Of a stretch of DNA of 64,000 nt, positions 34,489 to 42,397 are shown one piece after another (within the stretch, counting starts at the first letter, position 1; the number at the start of each line of letters is the position of its first letter). The stretch is from Paraburkholderia kirstenboschensis. Lineage in GTDB: Bacteria > Pseudomonadota > Gammaproteobacteria > Burkholderiales > Burkholderiaceae. Where the stretch lies: positions 149,475 through 213,474 of the forward strand of contig NZ_CAJHCR010000013.1 of the NCBI RefSeq assembly GCF_904848585.1, written 5' to 3'. Both the position numbers and the translations under genes were made by a program. Under the pieces are notes generated by a model. The model was not told where the DNA came from, did no database searches, and saw only the letters and a program-made list of their open reading frames with translations.

Positions 34489-35253
34489 TTAGGAAATCAG
34501 ATACCGGCTGGCCCAGGTCGAGATCATTGCAGCGGCATAGTCGGCGTCGGCTCGGCGCGTCAACAGGTGGTCGGCGTTGTCCATGGAAATGAAGCTCTTC
34601 GGATGCTTCGCAACCGCGAAAATTCGCGCGGCATTCTCGATGCCCACCGTCGCATCCAGTGGCGAATGCAACACCAGCAATGGAACGCGCAACCCGGCGA
34701 TTCGCGACTCGAGGTTGTGACACGCCAGGTCGTCGACAAAACTCTTGCGCACCACGAACGGCCTGCCAGCCAGCAATACTTCCGCTTCCCCGTGCGTCTC
34801 GATGGTTTCAAGGCTTAGCGCGGCGAACTGATGCAACACATGGCGGGTATCGAATGGGGCGCCCAGCGTGGCGACCGCACGAATGCCCGACATCTGGCCC
34901 GCAGCCATCAGGACGGCTGCGCCACCGAGGCTATGGCCGACCAGAATCGATGGCGGCTTACCGTCTCGGGTCATCGCGTTGCCGGCCGCAATCAGGTCGC
35001 CCACGTCCGCGGCGAAAGTCGTGTCTGCAAAGCTTCCTCCGCTATTGCCCAATCCGGCGAAGTCGAAGCGCAACACGCCAATGCCGTGACCGGCCAGCGC
35101 ACGTGCCACGCGACTGGCGGCGAGGCTGTCCTTGCCGCACGTAAAACAGTGGGCGAGTATGGCCCAGCCACGCGGCTGGCCGTCCGGCAATTCCAGTCTG
35201 CCGGCGAGCCGGTAGCCGTGCGGTCCGTCAAATTCGAAGGCTTGTGCGCTCAT
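34489..35253 (-). CDS. Alpha/beta hydrolase
   Basis: 254 residues. LAHCFTCGKDSLAASRVARA is the H-x-F-T-C oxyanion segment of the OsmC-associated hydrolase group, followed by LRFDFAGLGNSGG and the nucleophile elbow GHSLGG (Ser108). VLHSPLDATVGIENA carries the acid and DNADHLL the His. In other bacteria close relatives are fused to or sit beside OsmC peroxidases. First gene of an operon with nitroreductase and AhpD-like genes, behind the shared upstream element. Confidence 0.88.
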   Translation of the reverse strand: MSAQAFEFDGPHGYRLAGRLELPDGQPRGWAILAHCFTCGKDSLAASRVARALAGHGIGVLRFDFAGLGNSGGSFADTTFAADVGDLIAAGNAMTRDGKPPSILVGHSLGGAAVLMAAGQMSGIRAVATLGAPFDTRHVLHQFAALSLETIETHGEAEVLLAGRPFVVRKSFVDDLACHNLESRIAGLRVPLLVLHSPLDATVGIENAARIFAVAKHPKSFISMDNADHLLTRRADADYAAAMISTWASRYLIS

Positions 35254-35305
35254 AAGTCGGTATCTCCCGTATCAGCGTGCGTTGCGTCGATGAGGCGTCA
35301 GGCGG

Positions 35306-35383
35306 TTAGGAGCCTCCACTTTAGGCCTCGTCGATGCCGCTTTCGAGACTGGATTCGCTCAATAAAGTGTCCAAAAGGATCAA
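35306..35383 (-). promoter_or_regulatory. Upstream element, copy B
   Basis: Matches copy A at 31039-31116 over ~78 bases with only scattered differences. The best-kept blocks are TTTATTGAGC, GTCTCGAAA and CCTAAAGTGGAGGCTCCTAA, read on the - strand. TAAAGT may be the -10 element. It lies 53 bases before the hydrolase gene and directly downstream of the AraC-type gene, a candidate activator. Confidence 0.6.
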
Positions 35384-35587
35384 GTCGGCGCGGATGATCC
35401 GTCTCTCGGTTCTCACCACGGCACGGTGCATCTCGCCTCGTCTGTTCTCTTGTCGTCGAAATCGAAGATTTACGTGCTGCGGGTATGCCAAACGCGTCGA
35501 GGGGCGCTCGCGGGAATGAGCGGTGGCGCCGCCCCTTTAGCGGCTCATTCGGGCCGCGCTCCAAAGCGAAGCGATGATTCGCGGCCG

Positions 35588-36544
35588 TTACTGGCCGCTG
35601 CGGGCGAGACGCCGCCATTGCCCCGGCGTCATGCCCATCCTCTCGGTGAACACACGCCGGAATGACGACACCGATTGATACCCGACCGACTCGGCCACGG
35701 CCTCGGTGGTCATCATCGGCTTCTTCAACTCGTTGGCAGCCAGGCTCATCCGTATATCGGTCAACAGGTCGATGGCCGAGCACCCGAGCGTGTCCTGAAA
35801 GTGCCGCATGAAGGTAGCGCGTGACATGCTGCATAAGTCGGCTAGCTCAGGCAGGTTCCAGGGCCGCGCCGGATCGGCGAACATGCCAGAAATGGCCGGC
35901 GCCAGTCGTGGATTGCCGGCCAGTGCCAACAGGCCTGCCGGGGCTTCTTCGGATTCGCTCGCCTCGCGCAATACCAGCGTGAAGAGCGCCGAGGAAAGGG
36001 CGTTGACGATCGCGTATCCACCGACTTTGTCGCCCATGGACTCCTCGCGCATCATGCCCACGAAACTGGCCAAGTGGTTTGGAGCAGTCCCCACATCCTT
36101 TTCGCCCCGACCTTCCATGGTCCGGACAACTACATTTGTGGGCAGGTAATTGCGAATCAGCCGATCATGAGGCGGCCCGATGAGAAATCGCCCGCACAGC
36201 ATGTCCAGACGCTCGCCCTGGCCGCCATTCTCGCTGAACATCAATCCGGCGGAATCACGGCGTTCGCACGTAGGCCCGGGCGCATGTCCGCTGCCGTCGT
36301 GCAGCACGTGCGCCGACCCGTGAGGCAGCAGCACGATGTCGCCGGCTACCAGTTCCCGCGCCGTGTCTGTCTCGGGGTCCTCGATAATGGCCCGGCCCTT
36401 GAGCACGACGTGATAGGGAACCTCATGCGCACTGGACTGAGCCCAGGCCACGCGCCATGGCGCACCATACGCGCAACGGACTTCCAGCCGACCGGTGATG
36501 GTGATCATTTGCAGCAGGTGGCTCAGCCAATCGACTTGGGACAT
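35588..36544 (-). CDS. AraC family transcriptional regulator with cupin sensor
   Basis: 318 residues. The N-terminal cupin region (RVAWAQSSAHEVPYHVVLKG, LVAGDIVLLPHGSAHVL) belongs to the cupin_6 type. The C-terminal double helix-turn-helix has SMSRATFMRHFQDTLGCSAI and AVAESVGYQSVSSFRRVFTE, ending MTPGQWRR. Such regulators often control SDRs and redox enzymes in response to electrophiles. It lies between the hydrolase operon and an SDR gene, all on the same strand. Confidence 0.9.
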   Translation of the reverse strand: MSQVDWLSHLLQMITITGRLEVRCAYGAPWRVAWAQSSAHEVPYHVVLKGRAIIEDPETDTARELVAGDIVLLPHGSAHVLHDGSGHAPGPTCERRDSAGLMFSENGGQGERLDMLCGRFLIGPPHDRLIRNYLPTNVVVRTMEGRGEKDVGTAPNHLASFVGMMREESMGDKVGGYAIVNALSSALFTLVLREASESEEAPAGLLALAGNPRLAPAISGMFADPARPWNLPELADLCSMSRATFMRHFQDTLGCSAIDLLTDIRMSLAANELKKPMMTTEAVAESVGYQSVSSFRRVFTERMGMTPGQWRRLARSGQ

Positions 36545-36580
36545 ACGACTCCGTTAGGCCTCGGCATGGAAAAGAGCGTT

Positions 36581-37291
36581 TCAGTGGCCAGCGCTTTGCC
36601 CGCCATCGACGTGCAGGATTTCTCCAGTAATGAACGGCGCCGAATCGAGAAAGACGACGGCGTCGGCGATATCGCGTGTTTCACCCAGGCGTCCGATCGG
36701 GTTGAAAGCTCCCAGTGCTTCATGAATTTCAGGCGCGTGCATCGGCGTCGCTATGTTTCCGGGAGCGACGGCATTCACACGGATTCCCTTCGTCGCGTAT
36801 TCGATCGCCAGCGACTTCGTGGCAGCGTTGATGCCGCCCTTCGTCAGCGCGGCCAGGACCGAGTAGACCCCGCCGATTGCGACCTGATCGATGCTGGCGG
36901 TGATACTCACGACATGACCACTCGAGTGCTTTTCAATCTCGCCGATCGCGAGCTGCGTGATGTAATAGAAACCCGCCATGTTCACGTTCATCACGGCGGC
37001 ATAGTCTTCCGCGGTGTGCTCGGTAAAAGGCTTGCCGATGTAGACGCCGGCGTTGTTCACCAGCGTATCGATCCGGCCAAATCGCGCGACGCCCTCGGAG
37101 ATGACGCGTCGCGCGGTTGCCGGGTCGCCGATGTCGCCGGCTACTGTAAGCAGGTTCGTGTCGTCCGACGGCTCGATCGAACGCGAGGTAGCGACGACGG
37201 CACAGTCGAGTTCTCGAAATGCCCGAACGATCGCGGCACCTATCCCGCGCGAGGCGCCGGTAACGACAACAACCTTTCGTGACGTGCTCAT
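36581..37291 (-). CDS. SDR-family protein lacking the canonical catalytic tyrosine
   Basis: 236 residues. Cofactor loop TGASRGIGAA, NNAG near residue 80, MNVNMAGFYY, and APGNIATPMH are standard. In the catalytic helix, however, VYSVLAALTKGGINAATKS has Lys151 but Ala147 at the position of the tyrosine four residues before it. A Tyr at 143 is off register. A subfamily with L-T-K-G-G at this place exists, so the change is probably ancestral and not an error. Activity may be altered. It lies just upstream of the AraC gene. Confidence 0.85.
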   Translation of the reverse strand: MSTSRKVVVVTGASRGIGAAIVRAFRELDCAVVATSRSIEPSDDTNLLTVAGDIGDPATARRVISEGVARFGRIDTLVNNAGVYIGKPFTEHTAEDYAAVMNVNMAGFYYITQLAIGEIEKHSSGHVVSITASIDQVAIGGVYSVLAALTKGGINAATKSLAIEYATKGIRVNAVAPGNIATPMHAPEIHEALGAFNPIGRLGETRDIADAVVFLDSAPFITGEILHVDGGQSAGH

Positions 37292-37607
37292 ACTTTGGTA
37301 CTTTCTAAAAGGATGGTTTCTCGGGAAATCCAGCTACTGCGGAAGCCAGGATCATGCGATGGCGATTGAGGGGCACTTGCGATCGGTATACACGCGGACG
37401 AAATATCGAATCGCCGCGACGTATCTGCTTACCGGACAGCACACAAACGGCATCCGCACACGCTACACAGATACTCCAGACCTGAGCCGCGCAATGACCC
37501 GAACAAGGGTCGCTCCAGCATACGCTGATCGTCGTCGACGACAGCTTTTCCACGATTGAGACGCGCAAGGACGAACGTTCCTTATAAGTTACCGGCTTGA
37601 CGAATAC
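37292..37607. other. Intergenic region, no gene seen
   Basis: About 315 bases between the SDR start and the azoreductase end. A + strand frame through it overlaps the SDR antisense and has no family content. The promoter of the SDR-AraC pair is expected here, but no convincing elements stand out. Confidence 0.5.
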
Positions 37608-38240
37608 TCAAGCGAGGCTCCGCACCAGGCTGACCATCGCGGGCTCGGTCGTTGCGACGAGCGAGCGGCGAAGTTCGTCTGCGCGAGCCTCATCGATAAA
37701 CGCTGTGCCTTGCAAAGGCAGGTAATGGACTGTATTGAGACCTATGCAGCCGAGTACGGCGGTGAGATAGGGCGTGAGGAAATCCGGCTGATTGGCTCGC
37801 TCACCAGCAAACACGCCACCCGAAGCGATCGCGACGAATACGGGACGGTCCTGAAGCATTCCGACCTTACCGGCTGGTGTCGACTTCATCGTGCGGCCGA
37901 CACGAAGGATCTGATCGATCCACGCCTTGAGAACGGACGGGACCGTGAAGTTGTTCATCGGCGTGCCGATGACAACGACATCGGCACGCTCCACTTCCTG
38001 AATGAGTTGCTCGGCGAGAAATACCGCGGTGGCGGAACGCCCTGCCGCGGCCAGCGACGCGGGCGTCGCGAGCGCGGTGGCATAGTCGGCGCCGGCGTGA
38101 GGTATCGGTTCACGTCCCAGATCGCGGCGGCTAATACGCGCGTCGGGGAGGATCGTGAGAAGCTTTTCGACGAGTGCCGACGATAGCTGTCGACTGTGCG
38201 ACTCCCGTCGCGGACTGCAATCGATGTGCAGGATATTCAT
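37608..38240 (-). CDS. azoR: FMN-dependent NADH-azoreductase
   Basis: 210 residues, the usual length of AzoR. The FMN phosphate loop is CSPRRESHSRQLSS near residue 8; TPMNNFTVPSVLKAWIDQIL and VGRTM form the isoalloxazine site; the GGVFAG loop near 141 is also typical. It reduces quinones and azo-compounds by two electrons as a soluble dimer. Its ATG overlaps the stop of a 39-codon frame (ATGA) that in turn overlaps the nitroreductase stop, so the three are probably translated from one message. Confidence 0.9.
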   Translation of the reverse strand: MNILHIDCSPRRESHSRQLSSALVEKLLTILPDARISRRDLGREPIPHAGADYATALATPASLAAAGRSATAVFLAEQLIQEVERADVVVIGTPMNNFTVPSVLKAWIDQILRVGRTMKSTPAGKVGMLQDRPVFVAIASGGVFAGERANQPDFLTPYLTAVLGCIGLNTVHYLPLQGTAFIDEARADELRRSLVATTEPAMVSLVRSLA

Positions 38241-38356
38241 GCGAGTGTCTCCGGCAGCTTCGGAAAGGCAATAGCGGAATCGGGCACCTGTTCGGGCGTA
38301 AAGCGGCGGTCCGTGCCGCCGCGTGCGTCCCGTATATCACCGGTTCTACCAATCAT
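38237..38356 (-). CDS. Small bridging reading frame, 39 residues, possible AhpD-like remnant
   Basis: Its ATG overlaps the nitroreductase stop (TAATG) and its stop overlaps the azoreductase start (ATGA). The middle, RFTPEQVPDS, resembles TLTPEQVPADS at the start of the AhpD-like protein at 33583, which in the other locus also follows a nitroreductase. The likely story is that an AhpD-like gene once lay here and was deleted except for its first part. Translation would keep ribosomes moving into azoR. The product itself may have no function. Confidence 0.4.
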   Translation of the reverse strand: MIGRTGDIRDARGGTDRRFTPEQVPDSAIAFPKLPETLA

Positions 38357-38973
38357 TAGACGAGCGCCAGCACATCGGCCACGGGACGGCGCGGCTTCTG
38401 CGCCCAGTTTCCCGGACGCTCCGCGCCTATCGACAACAACATGACCGGCACTTCGTCCTCGGCCAGTCCGAACTCGCGGTGCACGGCTTCGGCATCGAAA
38501 CCGATCATCGGCGTCGAACCCAGGTCCAGTGAGCGGGCCGCATAGATCATCGCCGAAGCGCCGAACGTGGCCGTGCGTACTGCCTCGTCGCGCCGGCGCT
38601 GAGGGTGCGCCATGTACAGGTCGCGTGCGGGGTTTTCCCATTCCGGCACCATCGCGGCAGGCATGACACCCGCTTCCACCAGCGGAGCGAGGCGCTCCGG
38701 TATGACGCTGGTATCGACCAGCTGGCCGCAGACGATGAAGGTAACCGCCGCATCTTTGATCGCGGGCTGGTTCCACGCAATCGGGCTCAGTCGCGCCTTC
38801 GCTTCGGGCGTGCGTACAGCGAGAAAACGCCAGTTTTGCAGGTGGAAGGATGTCGGCGCGGACGTGCCGATTCGCACGAGTTCGCGGATCTGGTCGTCGC
38901 TCAACGTCGCAGTAGTGTCGTAGTACTTGGCGGCGCTGCGGCTCAGGATACATTCGATGACTGCATTGGTCAT
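38356..38973 (-). CDS. Nitroreductase family flavoprotein, copy 2
   Basis: 205 residues, close to copy 1 at 33770; I count about 22 differences over 204 positions. FMN-binding segments ILSRSAAKYYD, IGTSAPTSFHLQNW and GSTPMIGFD are intact. The changes cluster after YYD, around PAR(N/D)LYMA and RS(M/L)(G/D)L. It heads an operon with azoR and is divergent from a MocR-type regulator; GTTCGA repeats lie just upstream. The two copies are thus under different control. Confidence 0.9.
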   Translation of the reverse strand: MTNAVIECILSRSAAKYYDTTATLSDDQIRELVRIGTSAPTSFHLQNWRFLAVRTPEAKARLSPIAWNQPAIKDAAVTFIVCGQLVDTSVIPERLAPLVEAGVMPAAMVPEWENPARDLYMAHPQRRRDEAVRTATFGASAMIYAARSLDLGSTPMIGFDAEAVHREFGLAEDEVPVMLLSIGAERPGNWAQKPRRPVADVLALV

Positions 38974-38997
38974 GGTTAATCCTATGGGTGAATGGAT

Positions 38998-39040
38998 AGT
39001 TCGAACTACGAATTGTTACCAGTTCGAATTGGTCGTTCGA
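38998..39040 (-). promoter_or_regulatory. GTTCGA repeat cluster upstream of nitroreductase copy 2
   Basis: AGTTCGAACT at 38998-39007 is a perfect ten-base palindrome; AGTTCGAATT follows at 39021-39030, 23 bases on; a third GTTCGA is at 39035-39040. The cluster begins 25 bases before the nitroreductase start. The two-turn spacing suggests binding of a regulator, perhaps the MocR protein or an outside factor. Confidence 0.4.
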
Positions 39041-39082
39041 TCATGGCCTGGTATCTCCCTATTGAGCTCACGTTTCTACCTG

Positions 39083-39116
39083 CTATGGTGGGAATATTCT
39101 GTACCATCTATGGTAC
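39083..39116 (+). promoter_or_regulatory. Candidate MocR operator
   Basis: Direct repeats CTATGGT at 39083-39089 and 39108-39114, 25 bases apart, and an inverted repeat GTACCAT-CT-ATGGTAC at 39101-39116. MocR/PdxR-type regulators commonly use direct repeats at promoters they share with a divergent gene. The site lies 45-78 bases before the chosen MocR start. Confidence 0.45.
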
Positions 39117-39160
39117 GAATAGAAGAACCAAGATTGCCCATTTTCGTGTGTACCAAGAAC

Positions 39161-40573
39161 ATGCATCCAGACCTGCAGATTCAGCTCGACCGGACAGCGA
39201 AGCTGTCCCTGGCAGAACAGATTCGTGCGAGCATTAGCAGGACCATAGAGGCCGGGCTGCTCGCACCCGGCACGCGACTGCCCTCGTGGCAGGACCTGGC
39301 GGCGCAGCTCGGCGTGGCGCGCGGTACGGTTCAAGCGGCATATGAACGGTTATGCGACGCCCAGATGATCGAAACATTCGGGGCAGGCGGCACCCGCGTC
39401 GCCCCACGGCCGCGCGTGGTGGCGACTCAAGCGCAAGCGCCGCAGCTCGGCGCCTTTATGAGGGCTTATGAGGAGATGAACGCCGGGCCGGCGATCTTCC
39501 AGCTCGGCATTCCGGCGTTTGAAGGTCTGCCGGAACAGCTTTTTGCACGCGCGCGTTCTTCCAATCTGCTGAAGACCGGATGCTTGTCATCCCTGCTGTA
39601 TCCCGATCCCAGAGGCGAGTTCGAACTGCGCAGGGAGATCGCGGGCAATCTCTCCATCGCTAGAAACTTCCACTGCCACCCTGAGCAGGTGTTTATCACC
39701 TCGGGATACAGCTCCGGCTTAGGCCTGACACTGCGCGTGTTAGGTTTGGATGGTAAGAAAGTCTGGATGGAAGAACCCGGTTTCATGGTCACCCGAAAAG
39801 GGTTGGAGCTCGCTCGCCTGAATATCGTGCCGATACCGGTGGATGCGGACGGCCTTAACGTGGACTATGGCATCGAGAAAGCCGGGGACGCTGCGTTAGC
39901 CGTCTTGACGCCCGGTCAACAGGCCCCCTTGGGCTCGACCCTGTCGCTGAGGCGACGTCTTCAACTGCTTGAGTGGGCGGCCTCGAGCGATGCCTGGATC
40001 ATTGAAGATGACTACCTCGGCGACCTACAACTGCAAGGCAGGCCGGCACCTGCCATGGCATCCCTCGGCGAGGGCAAGCGGGTCATCCACATCGGTTCCT
40101 TCAGCAAGACGATTAGCCCGGGTCTGCGCCTTGGATTCGTCGTGGTGCCAACCGAACTCGCCAACGCATTCGCCGAGGTAGCCGCAACGCTCGCCCCGGC
40201 ACCATCGCCAGTCATTCAACTCGCCACAGCTCAATTCATGCGTGACGGCCACTATATCCGGCGCGTGCGCCGGCTCAAGCGTCTGTATTCCGCCCAGCGT
40301 GACGCGCTATGCGAGCAGTTGCGAATGCGTGACGCGGAGTGGGTCAATGCCGGCCTGGCAGTACTTCTCCGACTCCCAGACGGCGCGCCCGACGTGCGGA
40401 TCGTTCGCGAAGCGATGGCCGTTGGCATGGCGCCATCGCCGCTGTCCGTGTGGTTCGCGACTCCGTCCTGGACCTTACCCGGCCTTTTGCTCGGGGTTGC
40501 CACGGCGCCTGAGCAGCACCTCGCCACGTCCTGTCAGCGACTGTTCGAGATCATTGACCGATATCGCTCGTGA
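39161..40573 (+). CDS. MocR-type PLP-dependent GntR regulator
   Basis: 470 residues. An N-terminal GntR winged helix (LAEQIRASISRTIEAGLLAP, LGVARGTVQAAYERLCDAQM) is joined to an aminotransferase-like domain: FITSGYSSGLGLTLRVLG, VWMEEPGFMVTRKG, WIIEDDYLGDL, and SFSKTISPGLRLGFVVVP with the lysine that binds pyridoxal phosphate. Such proteins sense PLP or an amino-compound and regulate a neighbouring gene. The ATG at 39161 (MHPDLQIQLD) matches the family start; a GTG-free extension upstream would run through the operator. It is divergent from the nitroreductase-azoR operon. Confidence 0.9.
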   Translation: MHPDLQIQLDRTAKLSLAEQIRASISRTIEAGLLAPGTRLPSWQDLAAQLGVARGTVQAAYERLCDAQMIETFGAGGTRVAPRPRVVATQAQAPQLGAFMRAYEEMNAGPAIFQLGIPAFEGLPEQLFARARSSNLLKTGCLSSLLYPDPRGEFELRREIAGNLSIARNFHCHPEQVFITSGYSSGLGLTLRVLGLDGKKVWMEEPGFMVTRKGLELARLNIVPIPVDADGLNVDYGIEKAGDAALAVLTPGQQAPLGSTLSLRRRLQLLEWAASSDAWIIEDDYLGDLQLQGRPAPAMASLGEGKRVIHIGSFSKTISPGLRLGFVVVPTELANAFAEVAATLAPAPSPVIQLATAQFMRDGHYIRRVRRLKRLYSAQRDALCEQLRMRDAEWVNAGLAVLLRLPDGAPDVRIVREAMAVGMAPSPLSVWFATPSWTLPGLLLGVATAPEQHLATSCQRLFEIIDRYRS

Positions 40574-41058
40574 GACGTGCACCTCGCGCGCCGCATGCTA
40601 GCTCGCTCGCATCAACACAGACTCTTTCTGATAGTGTCGCTTTGGGAACACCGTCTATCTCCAAGGCGGGATCCGCTATCCGGTTGAATCCGGACGTTCC
40701 GCTCCTGGCGTTGAATCCGCCATCTTCCCGAGCCGGTCGCATGAGACGGTAGTCGGCCATGAGGCAACATTCGACGTAGAGGAAGAGATCGCCGACAATC
40801 GCAACCTGCAAGTGACCACCGGCAATTCAGCAACACCATCGCCGTGCGCGGCATTAACTCATTAACTTAAACCAACCAGCCTCCACGATTCCCGGGGGCG
40901 GTTCAGTCGTTCGCATCGCCGTACAGCGGGTTTGCTTTCAATGTGCCGGACTTCAAGCGTGTCAAAGCGCTCGACCACTTGATGTAACCGTCAGCCCGAC
41001 AAGACCCGCTTCAGCGTCTGACAGCAAGAGAGGCCCGAACAAGCGTTTCTTCCCGGCT
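40574..41058. other. Intergenic region with possible insertion-sequence end
   Basis: About 485 bases between convergent genes. Bases 40872-40905 contain CCTCCACGATTCCCGGGGGC followed by GGTTCA; its complement starts TGAACCGCCC, like the terminal repeats of IS3-group elements in Burkholderiaceae. No transposase frame is left. The rest shows nothing recognisable. Confidence 0.3.
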
Positions 41059-41712
41059 TTATCCGGTGGCCCAAGCCACCAGGGTGTCGGCGAAGCCGCC
41101 GCTTGCACGCGCAGACGTACGCGCGCTTGTGGTCACCCGCGGCGCGGCGCTCCAGGCGATGCGCGCACCGCTCGCGATCAGCCTGTCAACCAGTGCGACG
41201 TCCTCTCTGCATTGAAGCGGGGGGAACCCGCCGGCGCGTCGGTACGCATCGGCGGACACACCGAGGTTCGCGCCATGCACATGGCGATGACCATCAGCAT
41301 CGACGTAGGTTTTGCGGAAGTACTCGCGCACGCTGTGCGGATGCTCGCTCCAGTCATCGACCATGATCGAGCCGCAGACCGCGTCGGCCTTCTGCGCCAG
41401 TTGTGCGACCAGCCACCCCGCCGATACGTGGCTGTCGGCATCGGTGAATGCGAGCCAGCGGGCGCCTGCCGCCAGCAGCAGATTCGCGCCCGCTGCGCGC
41501 GCTAGGCCAACGTTGCGGGCTTTCACGGTCAGCGTATCGATACCGTGAGCCCTTGCGATCGCGGCAGAACCGTCCGTGCATGCGTCGAGCACGACCACGA
41601 TGCGCACCGGCTCTCCGCCCAGTGCTTCGTGGCGCGACGCTTCGAGGATTGCCCCTAGGGAACGTGGCAGTAACGCCTCTTCGTTATGTGCCGGAACGAC
41701 GACGCCGATCAT
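41059..41712 (-). CDS. Family 2 glycosyltransferase
   Basis: 217 residues, a minimal GT-A enzyme. IGVVVPAHNEEALLPRSLGA opens it; VVVLDACTDGSAAIARAHG is the nucleotide-sugar loop; LAFTDADSHVSAGWL carries the metal D-A-D; HGANLGVSADAYRRAGGF and REDVALVDRL (E-D-V-x-L) form the acceptor and base region. No membrane helix is visible. Its start overlaps the stop of the methyltransferase gene, so it is the third gene of an acyl-CoA dehydrogenase-methyltransferase-glycosyltransferase operon. Confidence 0.88.
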   Translation of the reverse strand: MIGVVVPAHNEEALLPRSLGAILEASRHEALGGEPVRIVVVLDACTDGSAAIARAHGIDTLTVKARNVGLARAAGANLLLAAGARWLAFTDADSHVSAGWLVAQLAQKADAVCGSIMVDDWSEHPHSVREYFRKTYVDADGHRHVHGANLGVSADAYRRAGGFPPLQCREDVALVDRLIASGARIAWSAAPRVTTSARTSARASGGFADTLVAWATG

Positions 41713-42374
41713 TCGAGCCCCTCGTGTTGCGCGACCGAAAGCGGATCTCGCGACCAGACGTCGATCAACAGGTCGGCTTCTTCGTGATGCGCTACACGCC
41801 CAAGGCCGCAGCGAGCATCAAGTATCTTGTGCGCTGCCTCGGCGGAATGCCGCGCTTCGCTAAACGGGCGTCGCCAGTGACAGGCGAGCAACGTGCCGTC
41901 GGTCGTCAGCGACGCGGCGATTCGCACGGCGAGGGCTTCAAGATCGGGCGCATCGAGATAGTAAGCAAATTCGCTGATCAGGATCAGATCGAACGGCTCT
42001 ACCTCGGTCGGCCAGTCAGCCGGGACGCAGCGCTGTTCGACGCGCACCTGGGCTGTCCAAGTCGCGACGGTTACAGCGCCGTTCGCCGGGCGATTAGCCA
42101 GGCGAGCGTGCGCAGCGGGAGCCAGGCGCTCACGTGTGAGCAGGACTGCGCGCTCGTGCAGATCCACAGCGAGCAGCTGATCGCAGCGGCTTGCCAGTTC
42201 GACGGTCAGTTCCCCGTTCGCGCAACCCGGCTCGAACGCATTTCGGTACCGCTCACGCGGCAACATAGCCAGTGACAGCGCGCGCTTGCGGCGCTCATAC
42301 CAGCTTCCGCGCAGCTTCCACGGATCGTCGCTCTGCTTGTACAGTTCATCGAAATACGTCGCCATCGAGTTCAT
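41709..42374 (-). CDS. NodS-type SAM-dependent methyltransferase
   Basis: 221 residues. MATYFDELYKQSDDPWKLRG and SWYERRKRALSLAMLPRERY are typical of the NodS group; AFEPGCANGELTVELASRC is the S-adenosylmethionine loop; PFDLILISEFAYYLD is motif IV. NodS itself N-methylates chitooligosaccharide amines, and relatives methylate sugar or glycolipid amines. A GGAGGG site favours the ATG at 42374 over one nine bases further in. It follows the acyl-CoA dehydrogenase by 23 bases. Confidence 0.87.
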   Translation of the reverse strand: MNSMATYFDELYKQSDDPWKLRGSWYERRKRALSLAMLPRERYRNAFEPGCANGELTVELASRCDQLLAVDLHERAVLLTRERLAPAAHARLANRPANGAVTVATWTAQVRVEQRCVPADWPTEVEPFDLILISEFAYYLDAPDLEALAVRIAASLTTDGTLLACHWRRPFSEARHSAEAAHKILDARCGLGRVAHHEEADLLIDVWSRDPLSVAQHEGLE

Positions 42375-42397
42375 GCCAGCGGCCCTCCGGTTAGCGG

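Noticed and set aside
36074..37282. A 402-codon open frame on the + strand
   Set aside because: Antisense to the AraC and SDR genes, both clearly real; composition is that of a shadow.
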